A stretch of 64,000 bases of DNA from Ypsolopha sequella (GCA_934047225.1 OW204010.1:2188294-2252293); one strand, 5' to 3'; positions 11,030-22,300 are shown, counted from the stretch's first letter. Numbers and translations: made by a program. The notes: generated from the letters alone by a model not told the origin.

Positions 11030-11240
11030 GTTAGAGTTCCTTAATCAAAAGGTGCTGATTTGTTTGTCAGGCGCTACCATTTTAGCGCCTTGTTTTTTGT
11101 CGCCTTTATGTTGCTATGTCATCTTTATTGTTGGTATTTACCATAATGGTTTGGGGTTTCGTACCCATATTGTGTGATGGTAGTACGGAACCCTTCGTGA
11201 GCGAGTCCGACTTGCACTTATCCGGTTTAAGGGGAACGAA
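11030..11240 (+). repeat. Dispersed lepidopteran repeat, GGTTCCGTACCC family (copy 1, diverged)
   Basis: The block GTCAGGCGCTACC ... TTTTTTGTCGCC ... CGTACCCATATTGTG ... GTACGGAACCC ... GCGAGTCCGACTTGCACTT recurs at 18625-18790 and 19020-19190. It is a recurring non-coding repeat with a short self-complementary GTTCCGTAC/GTACGGAAC core. A further fragment of the family lies at about 10778-10850. Confidence 0.65.
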
Positions 11241-12019
11241 AATACAAACAGAAATAAAATGTCAGCTTTCGGATGATTTTGTTGCAATAATTAGGTTACG
11301 TATAGCCATAAAAAAATACATGTTTTTGGTTGAACTTTAAGGTATTCATTTTCCACAAACCACGTTAATCGATTCATATTTGTTTTGTCAATGAATTTTT
11401 TTGTAACTCTCTATTGCACACTTCTTATCGATTTTGTTTCAGGTATCGCTTTCGCGATTTTGTTGGTTTTTTTTTAATAAAATTAGTGTGAATGATATCT
11501 ATTCATTTTCTAAATACCACGTTATTCGGGTCAAAAAAAGCACCCCCTTTTTCCAAAAATACGTAAATCCACTGATGCAGTCAGCGGCAGCAAGATATTG
11601 TCAGTCTACGCCTAGCGTTGGCGCCCGTAAGACGTGGAACCTGTGCCCTTTTTTGCAAGCTATAAATATCTCCCAAAACTACTTCAAAACACATTGAAAT
11701 TAATTTTATAAAGTAATATTTCGAGGAGCATCATATTCCTGCCGTTAAAAACTCAACAAAATATGTGTATGAGTGATTTAGCTACATCGTGCCATAGTCA
11801 TAACAACAAAACTGAATGAATTTGGAATGAATTCATACTTTTATGCGGGAAAATAATACATGTTACTCTAAAAGAATAATTTTGTGATCGTTATTGAAAC
11901 CCAAATTAATTTACTTATACTTACTGAGATCTGTAACAAAGGTCAATGACCTTTTCGTGAAATTACCCTCTAGTATTGGCTCACCATTTCAGGTCCTATA
12001 AGTGAAGTTTTTTGCAAAT

Positions 12020-13815
12020 TATGCTTACTTGGGATAAATCGCCAAGCATTTAAAATATAGAAATTTATTTTGAAATATTTACAGTGCATGGCAAAATTAT
12101 TAGATCTTAGATAATCCTGTCGGTACATGTTCAGGTTCTGTTACGCAAAATGAAAACAATGAAACTCTTTTAGGATTAATTTGTTATCCCTATGTTTGTC
12201 TGTCTGTCCGTTTGTCTAGACAATTTTTTCTGGGTAAAATTAATAAATACCAATATAAACGGCCCTCTATAGAGCTGTAAAAACATACTTTTGACGTTTT
12301 TATTTATATTACGTTTTAGGTTTTTACGTTTTTTTTTTTTTACGTTTTTCATACAAATTTTCTCACTATGAAAATGTAGGGATGAACACTTGAGATAATA
12401 TTTTGCATTTAAAAGTCAACACAGAAAGGAATTGTTGAACAAATAATGTAAAAAATATGAAAACCATGTTGTTCTATTCTAAAGGGATTAATTATCTACT
12501 GTTCAATGTGGCGATAGCTTTGTTTATTTTTTTCCTTGAATTATTTTTTAATAAAATAGTTTAATACAAGGTTTTTCTTAAGAGGTCCCTTTAACCTTGG
12601 ATTTTTCTTAAAATTCATACAATAGGTATAAACCGAATGTGAAGTCTACAGCTTATTTTCTTCATATCTTTTTTCATGAGTATATTCTAGTGACATCTAA
12701 CTACGTCTCTATACAGCCCAAAAAGCAAAATTTGATAAAACACCATCATAATAGCTGTCAGGATATCGTCAATATTGCCTCGTTTTTACGCAAAGTTTAA
12801 CAAGTTTGTATATTTTTATCTATACTGGAAATAAAAAAGAGAGAAATACAGGCGTCGTTCATGTTAAGATGACTAAGTTTACACACTTTGCTAAGTATAA
12901 ACAATTACCGTTTAATGGAAAACTGTTTTGACCTGAAACCATTTCACAAATTCAATTAACTTATTTTGAATATCTTGTCATCTTGCACTTCTTGATGAGA
13001 AATACAATTTCAATAAGTAAAAATACAACTTTTAGTTAAGAAAACTTATAGTTAAAAGTCTGCTGTATGCATTAACATATTTTTAATTATATTACAATAG
13101 TAATAAAATAATTGGCTTATCCGTCGTCGTGATACCAGCCGTAAATTTCTAAAATAATCTGATATCACGCTTATGGAAAACCCAATTATTTTGAAGATAC
13201 CATAATACCATTAAAATATGTTTATGCATTTAGCAAACTTTTAACAATAAATTGTCTTAGCTAAAAGTTGTACTTTACCGTTATAATTATTTCTTAATAT
13301 TTTGTTACAAATTCGGAGAAATAGCCCTTAAGGAAAACCTTGTATGAAAATATTTGTTATCTTTGTAACAAAGAAAAAAAAAAAAATAATAAAGCTATCG
13401 CCACATTGAACAAACAGTAAATTATTAATCCCTTTAGAATATAAAGATATGGTTTTATATTTTTTACATTATTTGTTCTACAGTTCCTTTCTGTGCTTTC
13501 TTTCAAATGCAAAATATTATGTGAAGTGTTGATCTCTATATTTTCATAAGGAGAAAATTTGTATGAAAAAGTTAAACAAAAGGCCATAAAAACGTTATAA
13601 TATGTATATTTTACAGGGCTGTAAATATTAGCATTTATTGATTTTACCCAGAAAAATTGCCTAGACAAACGGACAAACAGACAAACATAGGGACAACAAA
13701 TTAGTCCTAAAAGAGTTTTGTTTTTTCATTTTGCGTAAAGGGACCTGAACATTTCAAACTATGATACAAATAAATTTCTATATTTTAAACACTTGGCGAT
13801 TTATCCCAAGGGTAA
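12020..13815. repeat. Large fold-back (inverted repeat) element, about 1.8 kb
   Basis: The left arm (about 12020-12590) returns inverted and diverged at about 13325-13815. For example, CCTATGTTTGTCTGTCTG at about 12190 pairs with CAGACAAACATAGGG near 13678, and GATAAATCGCCAAGC near 12036 pairs with the block near 13795. A second, smaller inverted pair is nested in the loop (about 13020-13280, centre near 13145). No coding capacity was recognised; open frames such as 13357-13668 are incidental. No terminal signature or TSD was found. Confidence 0.7.
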
Positions 13816-15086
13816 ACAGGTGTCCCAAAAGTCAACGCTTTCCCTTGGAAGGCTGGTAGGCCAGCTCATGACTGACCAGAATATCAAATTATGACCTCAG
13901 CAAAAAGGAGATAGTCTTCGAGTTGATGGTACTTTTATAAATTCGAATAGATTTTTGAGAGTCAAAGCTAACCAGTTCTAAATTCTAAGAATAAAATTTT
14001 TGTTGCGCAACTCTGAATAGTCATGCTATTGATAAAGTCAAAAATAAACCTTGAAATGCTGTTACATCAGGAAGAAAAATAAAAACCCAATTTATGAGCA
14101 ATTTTTTGTAATTAGGTTATTTCGATACCACACCCTGAAAAAAAATGTCCTATGTTAGTTTTGCAAATTGTCTTAAATAATGGCTCATCAAATATTGTTT
14201 TTCAAATGATCTGGCAATTTCTGTGTATTACTTTTGAAAAAAAAGTTATTGCTATTTTACTACCAAAGGTGCTGCGTATTTTTTTAAATAATTAGAATTT
14301 AGAATGAAAGAGTGGCGGGCAGTAAAAATATTTGACGTTCATTAGAAATGCCATTTAACACGCGTTAGAGTGAGATAAATAGTGACGCTATTTAAAATGA
14401 GTTGGAATGAGATAGTAACGCAGTTAAACGTGGTTGAATGAGAGAGGCATAATTGATATAGGCTACAGTGAGATAGATAGTGACGTGGTGCATTCCTTCT
14501 GAGAATATTTGTTAGTTTCCATTTTTTGTAATAACAACTTTAGTAAAAAAATTTTGTAAAGAAATTTTTGGTCCAATTCATTTTCCCGCAAGTGTAAAAC
14601 CAGCTCAACGGGCGAAAAATATTTAAAGAATGGGTAATGGTGACAATTAAACGTCACAATATTATTATGTATCTCTAAAGGAGTGTCTGAAATGTTCCGA
14701 GGGTCAACTGATAAATCAAACACTCAAAAAACCACTTTTAGCCGACCATAATAAATTTACGTCCCGACGTGATAGCAAGTAGTATCAATGCCGTGTGACG
14801 ATGATCGAAATACACTAATAAATTAGATAAAATAAAATACGTATTACTTTTGACCCTGCCTCGTCCACTCTATTCGTATTTTTGCTATGGTGACGCGAGC
14901 TTAGAGACCGGGACGAATTTCCCCCCGCGCGCTATCGTAAAATAGAATAAGCCACGCCCGGAACTGGTTTTTGTTTTGGCTATGTCATACTCTTAACAGC
15001 GACTTATTTACGAAGGCTCTATCGTTAGAACGGTTATACATAAGTACCTACAAGTTGAAAATTTAGGCAGACTACTTTAAAGTAAA
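13816..15086. other. Non-coding stretch with degenerate short repeats
   Basis: No gene is supported. At about 14310-14490 an imperfect motif of the type GAGTGAGATA...AGTGACG recurs several times, suggesting a decayed tandem repeat. Confidence 0.45.
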
Positions 15087-15091
15087 ATAAC

Positions 15092-15367
15092 TGTAGGAGC
15101 CCGTAGTTTAGGCACCGTACATTTGAAAGAAGTTGTATAGTTGTGGAGCACGAAGAGAAAAAGAACTTAGACACCTCAGTTAAGGTACTGTATTGATATG
15201 AAAGTAAACAGAGTTCAGTTTGGCGTCTCTTTCTCTATGTGTGTCGGTATCGACAGTTAGTTTCGTACTGCTTTAAAAACGGTAAAATATAAAATTAATT
15301 ATTATGGCTAAGTAAATAAAGTAGGCTGCAACGCAAGCAAAACAATGTCCGGTTATGAAACCGTACA
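15092..15367 (-). repeat. 3' LTR of BEL/Pao element II
   Basis: 276 bp, indistinguishable by eye from 18282-18557. It is the 3' LTR because the genes read on the minus strand. Confidence 0.93.
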
Positions 15368-15446
15368 TATTGGCAACCCCAAAAAGAAGAATAAAAAAAA
15401 TATGAGAAAGAGAGGCCAGTACAAAGCAAGTAATTTCTTAAATAAA

Positions 15447-15866
15447 TTAATTGAAGTCGAAGGCAATATTATCCGCTTGTGTGCGCGTAATATCCATCCT
15501 TGGCCGTGGTTGTGGTGGTGACGGCTCGCTGGAGTCACCGGGCTCCTGCTGTGGAGGCTGTGTCTGTGGATGAGCTCTGCTTTTGGCTCTTTCAGTTTGA
15601 CCGCAGGTAGAATGACGCACGGTTCGTAGTTCAATATTCTCGTCGTGTTGTGTTGTCGTGACGTCTCTCCTATCCCGCTTTTTGCATCGATTTAGGCAAC
15701 ACCTTTTGTAGATGCCCCAGATAATAAGAGCGGCTGCTCCTCCCAACAATGTGTAACAAATAACATCTTGTTGGATGTCATGAGTTGATAGGGTGGATGG
15801 CAAGTTGACCTCACGTTCCTTCTGGTATGTTAGGCGCCGTTCAATTTCAATAAAGTTATGTGACAA
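15447..15866 (-). pseudogene. Envelope-like C-terminal fragment with transmembrane segment
   Basis: 139-codon frame. After a polar N-terminal part ending in REREVNLPSTL-like residues comes a hydrophobic span (ICYTLLGGAAALIIWGIY) followed by a Cys/Arg-rich stop-transfer sequence and a long Pro/Gln-rich cytoplasmic-type tail. This is the layout expected for the end of an LTR-retroelement envelope protein; some BEL/Pao and errantivirus elements carry env there. Its first codons overlap the end of the gag-protease ORF in another frame, consistent with a deletion junction near 15.85 kb that removed pol and the rest of env. The env identity is an inference from position and topology. Confidence 0.5.
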
Positions 15867-17968
15867 TTAAAAGTTTTAAGTTTGCCACATAAAATCCACC
15901 CTAAGCGTGTTTGCTGCGCTATGGGGGATTGTTGTTTTCCTTTCAGGACTCCATCCATTATAATTTCGGAATACACGTCCGCTCCTAGCAGTAGGTCCAC
16001 CGGGCGGGAGACGTTGTAGTCTGGGTCGGCGAGTTTCAAGTTTTCTAAGTGCGGCCAGTTGACCTTCTCGAATGTAGAGTGAGGCAAGCTGTTAGTTAGT
16101 TTCTTCAAAATTAATGCTTGAGTTTTGAAAGTGAAGTCAGAGTTGATAGACTTGCAGGTTAGCTCCAGGCTTCCCTTGCAGTTTCCCGCTGCCGATCCCA
16201 CGCCAGAGATTGTAGCATTAAGTTTCTTTCTAGGTAGTTTCAGTAGTTGTGCAGTGCTCTCAGAGACCAGGGATACTTCGGATCCTTGATCCACCAGTGC
16301 ATGAAGTGTGACGTAAGTTCCGTTGCCAGATTTTATCTGAATCTGAGCTGTAGCAAGCAGGACTCCCATATCTTCCGTTGAAAGATGATTTGAGCTCTGC
16401 TGGTTATTCGAAATAGGTATAGGTCGTTTAACCCATTCCTTTCCGTTGTTATGACCCACTTTATTAACAGTTTTGTGCAATAGCGTATGATGTTTCATAC
16501 TGCACTCTTTGCAAGTTTTAGCCGACGTACATACTTCATTTCCGTGGCTAAATAAACAGTTTTTGCAAATATGTAATTTCGCAACTGTATTATTTCGTTG
16601 AACTGGATCTAAGTCGATGAACTTAGGACATTGCATTAGCACGTGGTTACTATTGCAAAATGGGCACTGTCCGTATGTTGCATGATAAGTTCTTGATTGA
16701 GTTTTCTTGAAGTCAAAATTGGGTTTTTTGGCCCAATGGGATTTTTCCGCTGAGTTGAATGAAGTTGGTTTTTGATTTTGACTGTATACTTCTCTTTTTG
16801 GAATTTTTAGTGTTTCGTAAGCCATAAACTTGCTTTCCAGGAAGTATAGAAAGTTTTGTAAGTTGGGTAACGCTCTTTGATCGGGAAGCTCCTTTATGTA
16901 TTCCTGATATGTTCTTGAGTCTAGCTTTTGAGCCATAAGATGTACAATGATAGGGTCCCAAGAAGATGTATTAAGGCCAATGTTTGACAGTCCGTTCAAA
17001 CATTCAGTTGTGACGTCATGCAACTTCTTGAGGTTGTAAGCCTCAGGTTGTTGGATAACTGGCTGCTGCAGCATCGCATTCATGTAGGAAGTAAACTGTA
17101 GGCGTCGATTGTCATACCGTTGGTTTAGTATCTCCCAACACCCGTGGTAGTTGTCGGTACTAATAGTTAAGTGTTGCACCAACTTTTCTGCTTCTCCCCG
17201 CAGCTTAGTTTTGAGATGTTGCATCTTCTGTGCATCATTTATCGTCGGGTTGTTATGGATAGTTTCGACGAAAAGATCTTTGAAGGAAATCCATTGTTGA
17301 TAATTCCCGGAAAACTCTGGAACCTCTATCCTCGGCGCTGATCTTTGGTAGTGAATTGTAGACCAAATCTTGTCATTGAGAGTTCTCTTCATTGCGTCAT
17401 ATTTGCCCTCAATATTGACAAACACGTCATAGTAAGTTTCGTTGGACCCGTTTAGTTGAGCTTCTAATTCCCAGTGGAGACTGTCGATCTTGTCCCACTT
17501 TGATTTTAAGATAGTAAGATGATCTTCAAGTTCCCATTTTTCTCTAGTTGTGTTGATGTCAATTTTCGACATTGCTCGATCGAGAGCTTTAAAGTTGCAT
17601 TCTTGTTTACTGAGCAGTTGCGTTAAGTTATTGCTGCATCCCTCTTCCACGATACCAGTTAGATCGAACTTCACTTCTTTTGGCTTGCGTAGAGATGCCA
17701 AGAGATACACAATGTCAGCTTTTGTAGCTTCATACATTATTTTAGTTCGATTGTATACGTCGTCTTGAAAGTAGTTAATAGTTTTATCTTCAATTTCTTG
17801 CTCGAGAACCTCGTGACGCGACTTGAAGTTATCCCATAAGTTTTCGAGTGTTTCCAGGCGCTTAGTTAGGTAATCTTCACTTTTTCTCGAAACGCTGTCC
17901 TTTTTGTAGTTGTTGCATAAACTTTTAATATTTTCGAAGCAAGTTGATTGAAGCGGTAGAGCTTCCAT
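15830..17968 (-). CDS. Gag-protease polyprotein of BEL/Pao element II
   Basis: 712 aa, uninterrupted. The N-terminal 200 residues are charged and probably coiled. Then comes the capsid core with the IEVPEFSGNYQQWISFKDLF motif and the LNQRYDNRRL motif. A nucleocapsid with Cys/His knuckles follows (CPFCNSNHVLMQC, then HICKNC and CKECSMKHHTLLH). The retropepsin active site reads ALVDQGSEVSLV, with LLLGADVYSEI downstream. The frame stops soon after the LGWILCGKL segment, where the RT would begin in an intact element. Start at 17968 is the first ATG. Probably still translated as a Gag-type protein; it would depend on another element for RT and integrase. Confidence 0.85.
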   Translation of the reverse strand: MEALPLQSTCFENIKSLCNNYKKDSVSRKSEDYLTKRLETLENLWDNFKSRHEVLEQEIEDKTINYFQDDVYNRTKIMYEATKADIVYLLASLRKPKEVKFDLTGIVEEGCSNNLTQLLSKQECNFKALDRAMSKIDINTTREKWELEDHLTILKSKWDKIDSLHWELEAQLNGSNETYYDVFVNIEGKYDAMKRTLNDKIWSTIHYQRSAPRIEVPEFSGNYQQWISFKDLFVETIHNNPTINDAQKMQHLKTKLRGEAEKLVQHLTISTDNYHGCWEILNQRYDNRRLQFTSYMNAMLQQPVIQQPEAYNLKKLHDVTTECLNGLSNIGLNTSSWDPIIVHLMAQKLDSRTYQEYIKELPDQRALPNLQNFLYFLESKFMAYETLKIPKREVYSQNQKPTSFNSAEKSHWAKKPNFDFKKTQSRTYHATYGQCPFCNSNHVLMQCPKFIDLDPVQRNNTVAKLHICKNCLFSHGNEVCTSAKTCKECSMKHHTLLHKTVNKVGHNNGKEWVKRPIPISNNQQSSNHLSTEDMGVLLATAQIQIKSGNGTYVTLHALVDQGSEVSLVSESTAQLLKLPRKKLNATISGVGSAAGNCKGSLELTCKSINSDFTFKTQALILKKLTNSLPHSTFEKVNWPHLENLKLADPDYNVSRPVDLLLGADVYSEIIMDGVLKGKQQSPIAQQTRLGWILCGKLKTFNCHITLLKLNGA

Positions 17969-18264
17969 CTTAAGATGATTTTCTTCTCAGTTCACCGAAG
18001 AAAAATATATTATGCAGTGAAGGTACACTGAAGTTAGTTAGTTAAGTTAATGTTGCTTGTTAAAACCACGAAGTTTCCGTAGTCTTCCTTTCCGCAGTCC
18101 GTAGATCAATGGCGCTGCAGTTCGTGCGACTCAGTGTGCTTATTATCCTATCTACAATGTGTGCGCCTTCTCAATCTGACTGGGGAGGTCCGCTTGTGGA
18201 AGGCCAGTCAAACCGAATCGCTTCTCTGAGTAGACGAGGACTTTAAACAACACTTACGTCAACA

Positions 18265-18276
18265 CTCGAAGGACCA
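18265..18276 (-). promoter_or_regulatory. tRNA primer-binding site of BEL/Pao element II
   Basis: The minus strand reads TGGTCCTTCGAG five bases inside the 5' LTR. The same TGGTCCTTC start is used by BEL/Pao element III. Confidence 0.65.
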
Positions 18277-18281
18277 TAAAA

Positions 18282-18557
18282 TGTAGGAGCCCGTAGTTTA
18301 GGCACCGTACATTTGAAAGAAGTTGTATAGTTGTGGAGCACGAAGAGAAAAAGAACTTAGACACCTCAGTTAAGGTACTGTATTGATATGAAAGTAAACA
18401 GAGTTCAGTTTGGCGTCTCTTTCTCTATGTGTGTCGGTATCGACAGTTAGTTTCGTACTGCTTTAAAAACGGTAAAATATAAAATTAATTATTATGGCTA
18501 AGTAAATAAAGTAGGCTGCAACGCAAGCAAAACAATGTCCGGTTATGAAACCGTACA
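18282..18557 (-). repeat. 5' LTR of BEL/Pao element II
   Basis: 276 bp, matches 15092-15367, and is followed by the ATAAC target duplicate. Confidence 0.93.
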
Positions 18558-18624
18558 ATAACAAACAATAAAAATGAGGGTTCCTTGGAACCGAAAAAGT
18601 ACCAAAAAAGGTACTAAAAAGGTA

Positions 18625-18790
18625 CCGAATTTTTTGTCAGGCGCTACCGTTTTATTGCTTTGTTTTTTGTCGCCCTGATGGTGCTATGGCATCTATGTTG
18701 TTGCAATTTACTTTTAGGGTTCCGTACCCGTATTGTGTGGGGGTACGGAACCCTTTATGCGCGAGTCGGATTCGCACTTTACCGTTTTTT
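18625..18790 (+). repeat. Dispersed GGTTCCGTACCC-family repeat (copy 2)
   Basis: Same block as 19020-19190 and 11030-11240: GTCAGGCGCTACCG, a TTTTTTGTCGCC segment, a GGTTCCGTACCCG / GGGTACGGAACCC stem, then GCGCGAGTCGGATTCGCACTT. Confidence 0.7.
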
Positions 18791-19019
18791 TGTAACTTAA
18801 TTACGAAATGTTGATATTCTCTTCTTAAATAGACTAATTGTGAATGTGTCGAACATTATAAACCACCCTTTTTAGGCTTCCACCCAAGGAACAGATTATT
18901 ATAACAAAGGCTCTATCTTTAGAACGGTAATACATTCAAGTACAAGTTTAAACTTTGGGCAGTCTGTAGTAAATACTTTAAAGTAAAATAATGAAAATTA
19001 GGGTTCCGTACTAAAAAGG

Positions 19020-19190
19020 TACCGAATTGTTGGTCAGGCGCTACCGTTTTATCGCTTTGTTTTTTGTTGCCTTAATGTTGCTATGGCATCTATATTATTG
19101 TTATTTACTTTTAGGGTTCCGTACCCGTATTGTGTAGGGGTACGGAACCCTTTATGCGCGAGTCCGATTCGCACTTTACCGTTTTTTTTT
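19020..19190 (+). repeat. Dispersed GGTTCCGTACCC-family repeat (copy 3)
   Basis: Near-duplicate of 18625-18790 about 395 bp downstream. The CTCTATC-TTAGAACGG segment just before it also recurs near 15020, so the 14.99-15.09 kb and 18.90-19.00 kb flanks of element II are related repeat sequence. Confidence 0.7.
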
Positions 19191-19794
19191 TTTGCACTTT
19201 AACGGTTTTATTTTTTATTTTTACTACTTGCTCTATTTTCGGAAATAAAGGCATACATTTTTTACACTTTTTACTATCTAGCGTCACGAGGTATAATTTT
19301 TTGTGGTAGATGTCTTTAATGCAAAGCAGCATACCACCAACGTCATCTAGTGTCACACAAATTTATAGATGCAGCTGGAAAGATACATTTTGTACAGACT
19401 TTGTATGGAAATATTAAATTACCAACCGCAAATAACATTTTTATATTTTTTTGTTGCAATGTACACTTAACACTAACCGCATGCAAAATTTCAAGTTTGT
19501 AGGCCTGCTAGAACACCTTAAGACTTTTGATGATGTGTCAGTCAGTCAGTGACAAAATAAGGAAACTTTGACTTGAGATATTTCGTAATCAAATATAGGT
19601 ATAAACTTGTAATTTGGGGTCAGAAGTAGGATCAGTAAGTACTTTTGGTTACTGAAATTACAGACTTCTAGCTTTACTCTAAACGAAGATACAGGGGGGT
19701 TGAAAGTGCCGTGAGTTGCTTCGAGAAAAGGATGGTACGGCCGTTCCGCGTTTTTTTGCGAGACTCGGCGGGGGCACTACCGTGCCCCCAGATA

Positions 19795-20065
19795 ACATAC
19801 AAGGTGAAATTTAATCTACCGCCTGAATTCATACTGGAGACTCGGCTAGTGATCAGGAACGAGGTTCAATTACCAATTTCAAGAAAATCGTAAAAAAAAT
19901 TGTTTTGCTCCCATTCACACAGTACAGTACAATCCTAGTTAGGCAATAAAGGAAAACAATATTTTTTTTCGAATTTCGCCTTACTTGTTGTTAAACATCA
20001 CTAACCGAGTCTCCAGTATGAATTCAGGCGGTTGATTAAATTTCATCTTGTACCAGGTGAATTTG
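19795..20065. repeat. Inverted repeat flanking a short spacer
   Basis: A block containing CCGCCTGAATTCATACTGG and GAGACTCGG (about 19800-19850) recurs inverted at about 20003-20060. No coding capacity. Confidence 0.55.
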
Positions 20066-20084
20066 TGAACATCGCCCAAATTCA

Positions 20085-20285
20085 TACTTGAGCCTTGATA
20101 AGTGATCAGCATCATGAACCAAAAACGATTTTTATAAAATTCCTAACATGAAATTTCGACTCCCCACAGTGATTCACTCAGGACGGGGAGTGAATTACTA
20201 TGGGAAGTCGAAATTTCATTATACGAATTTCACAAAAATTGTTATCGATTCATGATGCTGATCACTTACCAAGCCTCCAGCAGAG
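20085..20285. repeat. Hairpin (MITE-like) palindrome of about 200 bp
   Basis: The left arm (TAAGTGATCAGCATCATGAA ... GAAATTTCGACTCCCC) is complementary to the right arm (GGGAGTGAATT...GTCGAAATTTC ... TTCATGATGCTGATCACTTA), with the centre near 20185. Confidence 0.65.
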
Positions 20286-22140
20286 AATATAAAGTATTAC
20301 TACGTAAAGAAGCGACACTCACCTCCCCGCGCGAATTTAACGGCCCCCGCGGTCCCCCGCAAGTTAGTGGAAATCTGGAGTCAGGCAGAGCTCGATTACC
20401 ACTCGTTTGCTGCGCGCGTGTTTTGTTACAAAGTTTTATCACGATACTGATTTTTAATCAGTATGGTGCGTTATTGCAGTGTTTATGGATGCCTGGAAAA
20501 CTCTTTTTCAAAAATTACAATTGCGTGATCAAACCTTACAATTTCGTTCAGTTCAGTTCAGTCAACGCATTTGGAACAATAAAATCAGTATTTATAATTT
20601 TCCATGTTTTGACAAGTTTTCATTTTTTTTCCAAAATTTATGTTTGAGTAGTTGTTAATTATATGATGATCATTTATGCATACGAAACTATATAGGTACC
20701 TACTAAGCATAGGCATACTATATATATATATATATTTATATATAAGGACCAGGGTGCACAGATAGCGTCTCTATAAAAACAAAATGCTTTTTGATCTTTT
20801 TTTATTTTCTATTATTTTTGTTTCAAAGTAGGTCAGACTTCTGTACTGGTAGGTTCAAACGGTCTAAAAGCCGACTTCTGTACGGGTAGGTAAATAATAT
20901 TCAAAAACCAACACATTGCACCCCGACTCTATACAGTCTTGCGGTTACTACCCCTAGAGTGTGTATATAAAAAGCCGGAGGCGTGGAGGGAGGGCAGCCC
21001 CCCCCGCGCAGTAATAAAGTGCAGGCAACCGTGCGAGCCGCAACGCCGAAATAAGAACTAGCAAAAGGTAGCTAGTCATGCTGATGTCCGTAACACGCCA
21101 TGTCTAGAAGTCACCGACGCCACCTCGGCCCTTTTTGTGTAGGTTTTTCCAAGCCTATAAACAATTAGAGAAACCAAACCATGCTAAGTTGTAGGTAACT
21201 GTGACTCACTCAACACAATAGGTCTACGCTTTCGGTAAATTTGATCGGAAAATATTACTCCGCCTTAGATCGTTATTGCCTACTTGCTTTAGGTAACAGT
21301 GTTAAGGGTCGGTATAATGTCAGATGCACAATTTCAAATGAGCATAAAACATGTAACTTGGTCAATCGGTTTAATAAAAATAATATAGATAATAGACTAT
21401 AGGGCTGATATTCGTGCAGAAGCAAAAATGCAAAAGCTGTAAGTTCGCTCGATAGAAAAAAATTACGAAGTTACCTCTATATTTCATGTTTTTCGAGCGT
21501 TAAAGGACCTTTCTTAAAACAGTTTGCCTTGAAATTTGTATTAAAAATAAGAAAACAAATGACCCCGTATAATTGCACGGGGATTTTGAATAATTCTGTT
21601 TCGTTTTCATTTAATTTAACATCTAAGAATTGGCGCTTACGTCGATTTATTCTGAGACAAGGCGGTGACAAGATATCTCGGTCGCACGCGCTTTTTGTTC
21701 CATGCTTTGTTTCGTCACTCACCCGTCGGTCAGTTGTGATCGCTCCGTTGAGACGGGAGGGCTACGTTTTTGCGCTCTCGACGTCCCGGTTTCGTAATTT
21801 AAATAAATCTCGTAATTTGAAACATGGGAAATAAATGCAACCAATGTAAAAAATGGAATAAAAATGTTTTACGAGTGAAAATAAAGCAGTGGATGAAAGT
21901 AATGCAAAGGTACGCCATTACTTAACAAAATAAGTAGATGGGGTCATGTTTTATTAAAGATGTTGAACTAAAGGTAGTCTCAATGGACTAATGAATATCG
22001 CTATGTTTTTCGTCTGAGGTATTTTTTTTAGCTTACAATTTAATATCACAATAAATATGGTTGATGGATGTGGAAGAGGCGAAAGAGTTTTGTCTGGATC
22101 GTAGCAGATGGAAATCTGTAGTCTCTGCCTACCCCTCTGG
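20286..22140. other. Non-coding stretch; TA microsatellite and an LTR/promoter-like island
   Basis: Contains a TA dinucleotide run (about 20719-20745). It also has a GC-richer island at about 20950-21060 where TATATAAAAAGC is followed by AGTAATAAAGTG, a TATA-box/poly(A)-signal pairing typical of LTR U3-R. No repeat partner or boundary was found, so the LTR idea is tentative. Open frames at 21477-21834 show no recognisable domain. Confidence 0.35.
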
Positions 22141-22149
22141 GAGACTAAC

Positions 22150-22300
22150 AAAACCTTATCTCACCATCACCATCGCCATCGCTATCGCGAACACGATCGC
22201 GATCGTGATCGTGGTCGTGATCGTGGTCGCGTTTATGGAAACCCTTCCAGTATTCAGAACCACAGTACTTCTGAGCTGCGGGAGGGTTTAAGCGATTGAA
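22150..22300. repeat. Microsatellite-associated repeat (short GATCGTGGTCGT-like core plus conserved flank)
   Basis: A CGATCG/GATCGTGGTCGT simple-sequence core (about 22160-22230) is followed by a conserved flank (GCGTTTATGGAAACCCTTCC ... GCTGCGGGAGGGTTT). The same flank occurs inverted at about 55085-55143, where it borders the large CGTATCGN minisatellite. This is the organisation of lepidopteran microsatellite-associated interspersed elements. Confidence 0.6.

Larger units (their letters stand above)
15092..18557 (-). mobile_element. BEL/Pao-type LTR element II, pol-less (gag-protease plus env-like tail)
   Basis: Identical 276-bp LTRs at 15092-15367 and 18282-18557 (TG...CA) carry a 5-bp target duplication ATAAC at 15087-15091 and 18558-18562. 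Only gag-protease and a membrane-protein tail lie between them; RT, RNase H and integrase are absent. A TGGTCCTTCGAG primer-binding site adjoins the 18.3-kb LTR on the minus strand, setting the orientation. An internally deleted, non-autonomous but recently mobilised copy is the simplest reading. Confidence 0.92.

Noticed and set aside
13357..14723. ORFs of 80-105 codons at 13.4 and 14.5 kb
   Set aside because: Lie in fold-back arms or AT-rich DNA, with low-complexity hydrophobic translations and no motifs.
20940..21065. Solo LTR or promoter with TATA box and poly(A) signal
   Set aside because: Suggestive motif spacing only. No second copy, boundary or target duplication in the window.
22061..22299. 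His/Arg/Asp-rich ORFs (HHHRHRYREHDRDRDRGRD)
   Set aside because: Translation of a GATCGTGGTCGT-type microsatellite, not a gene.
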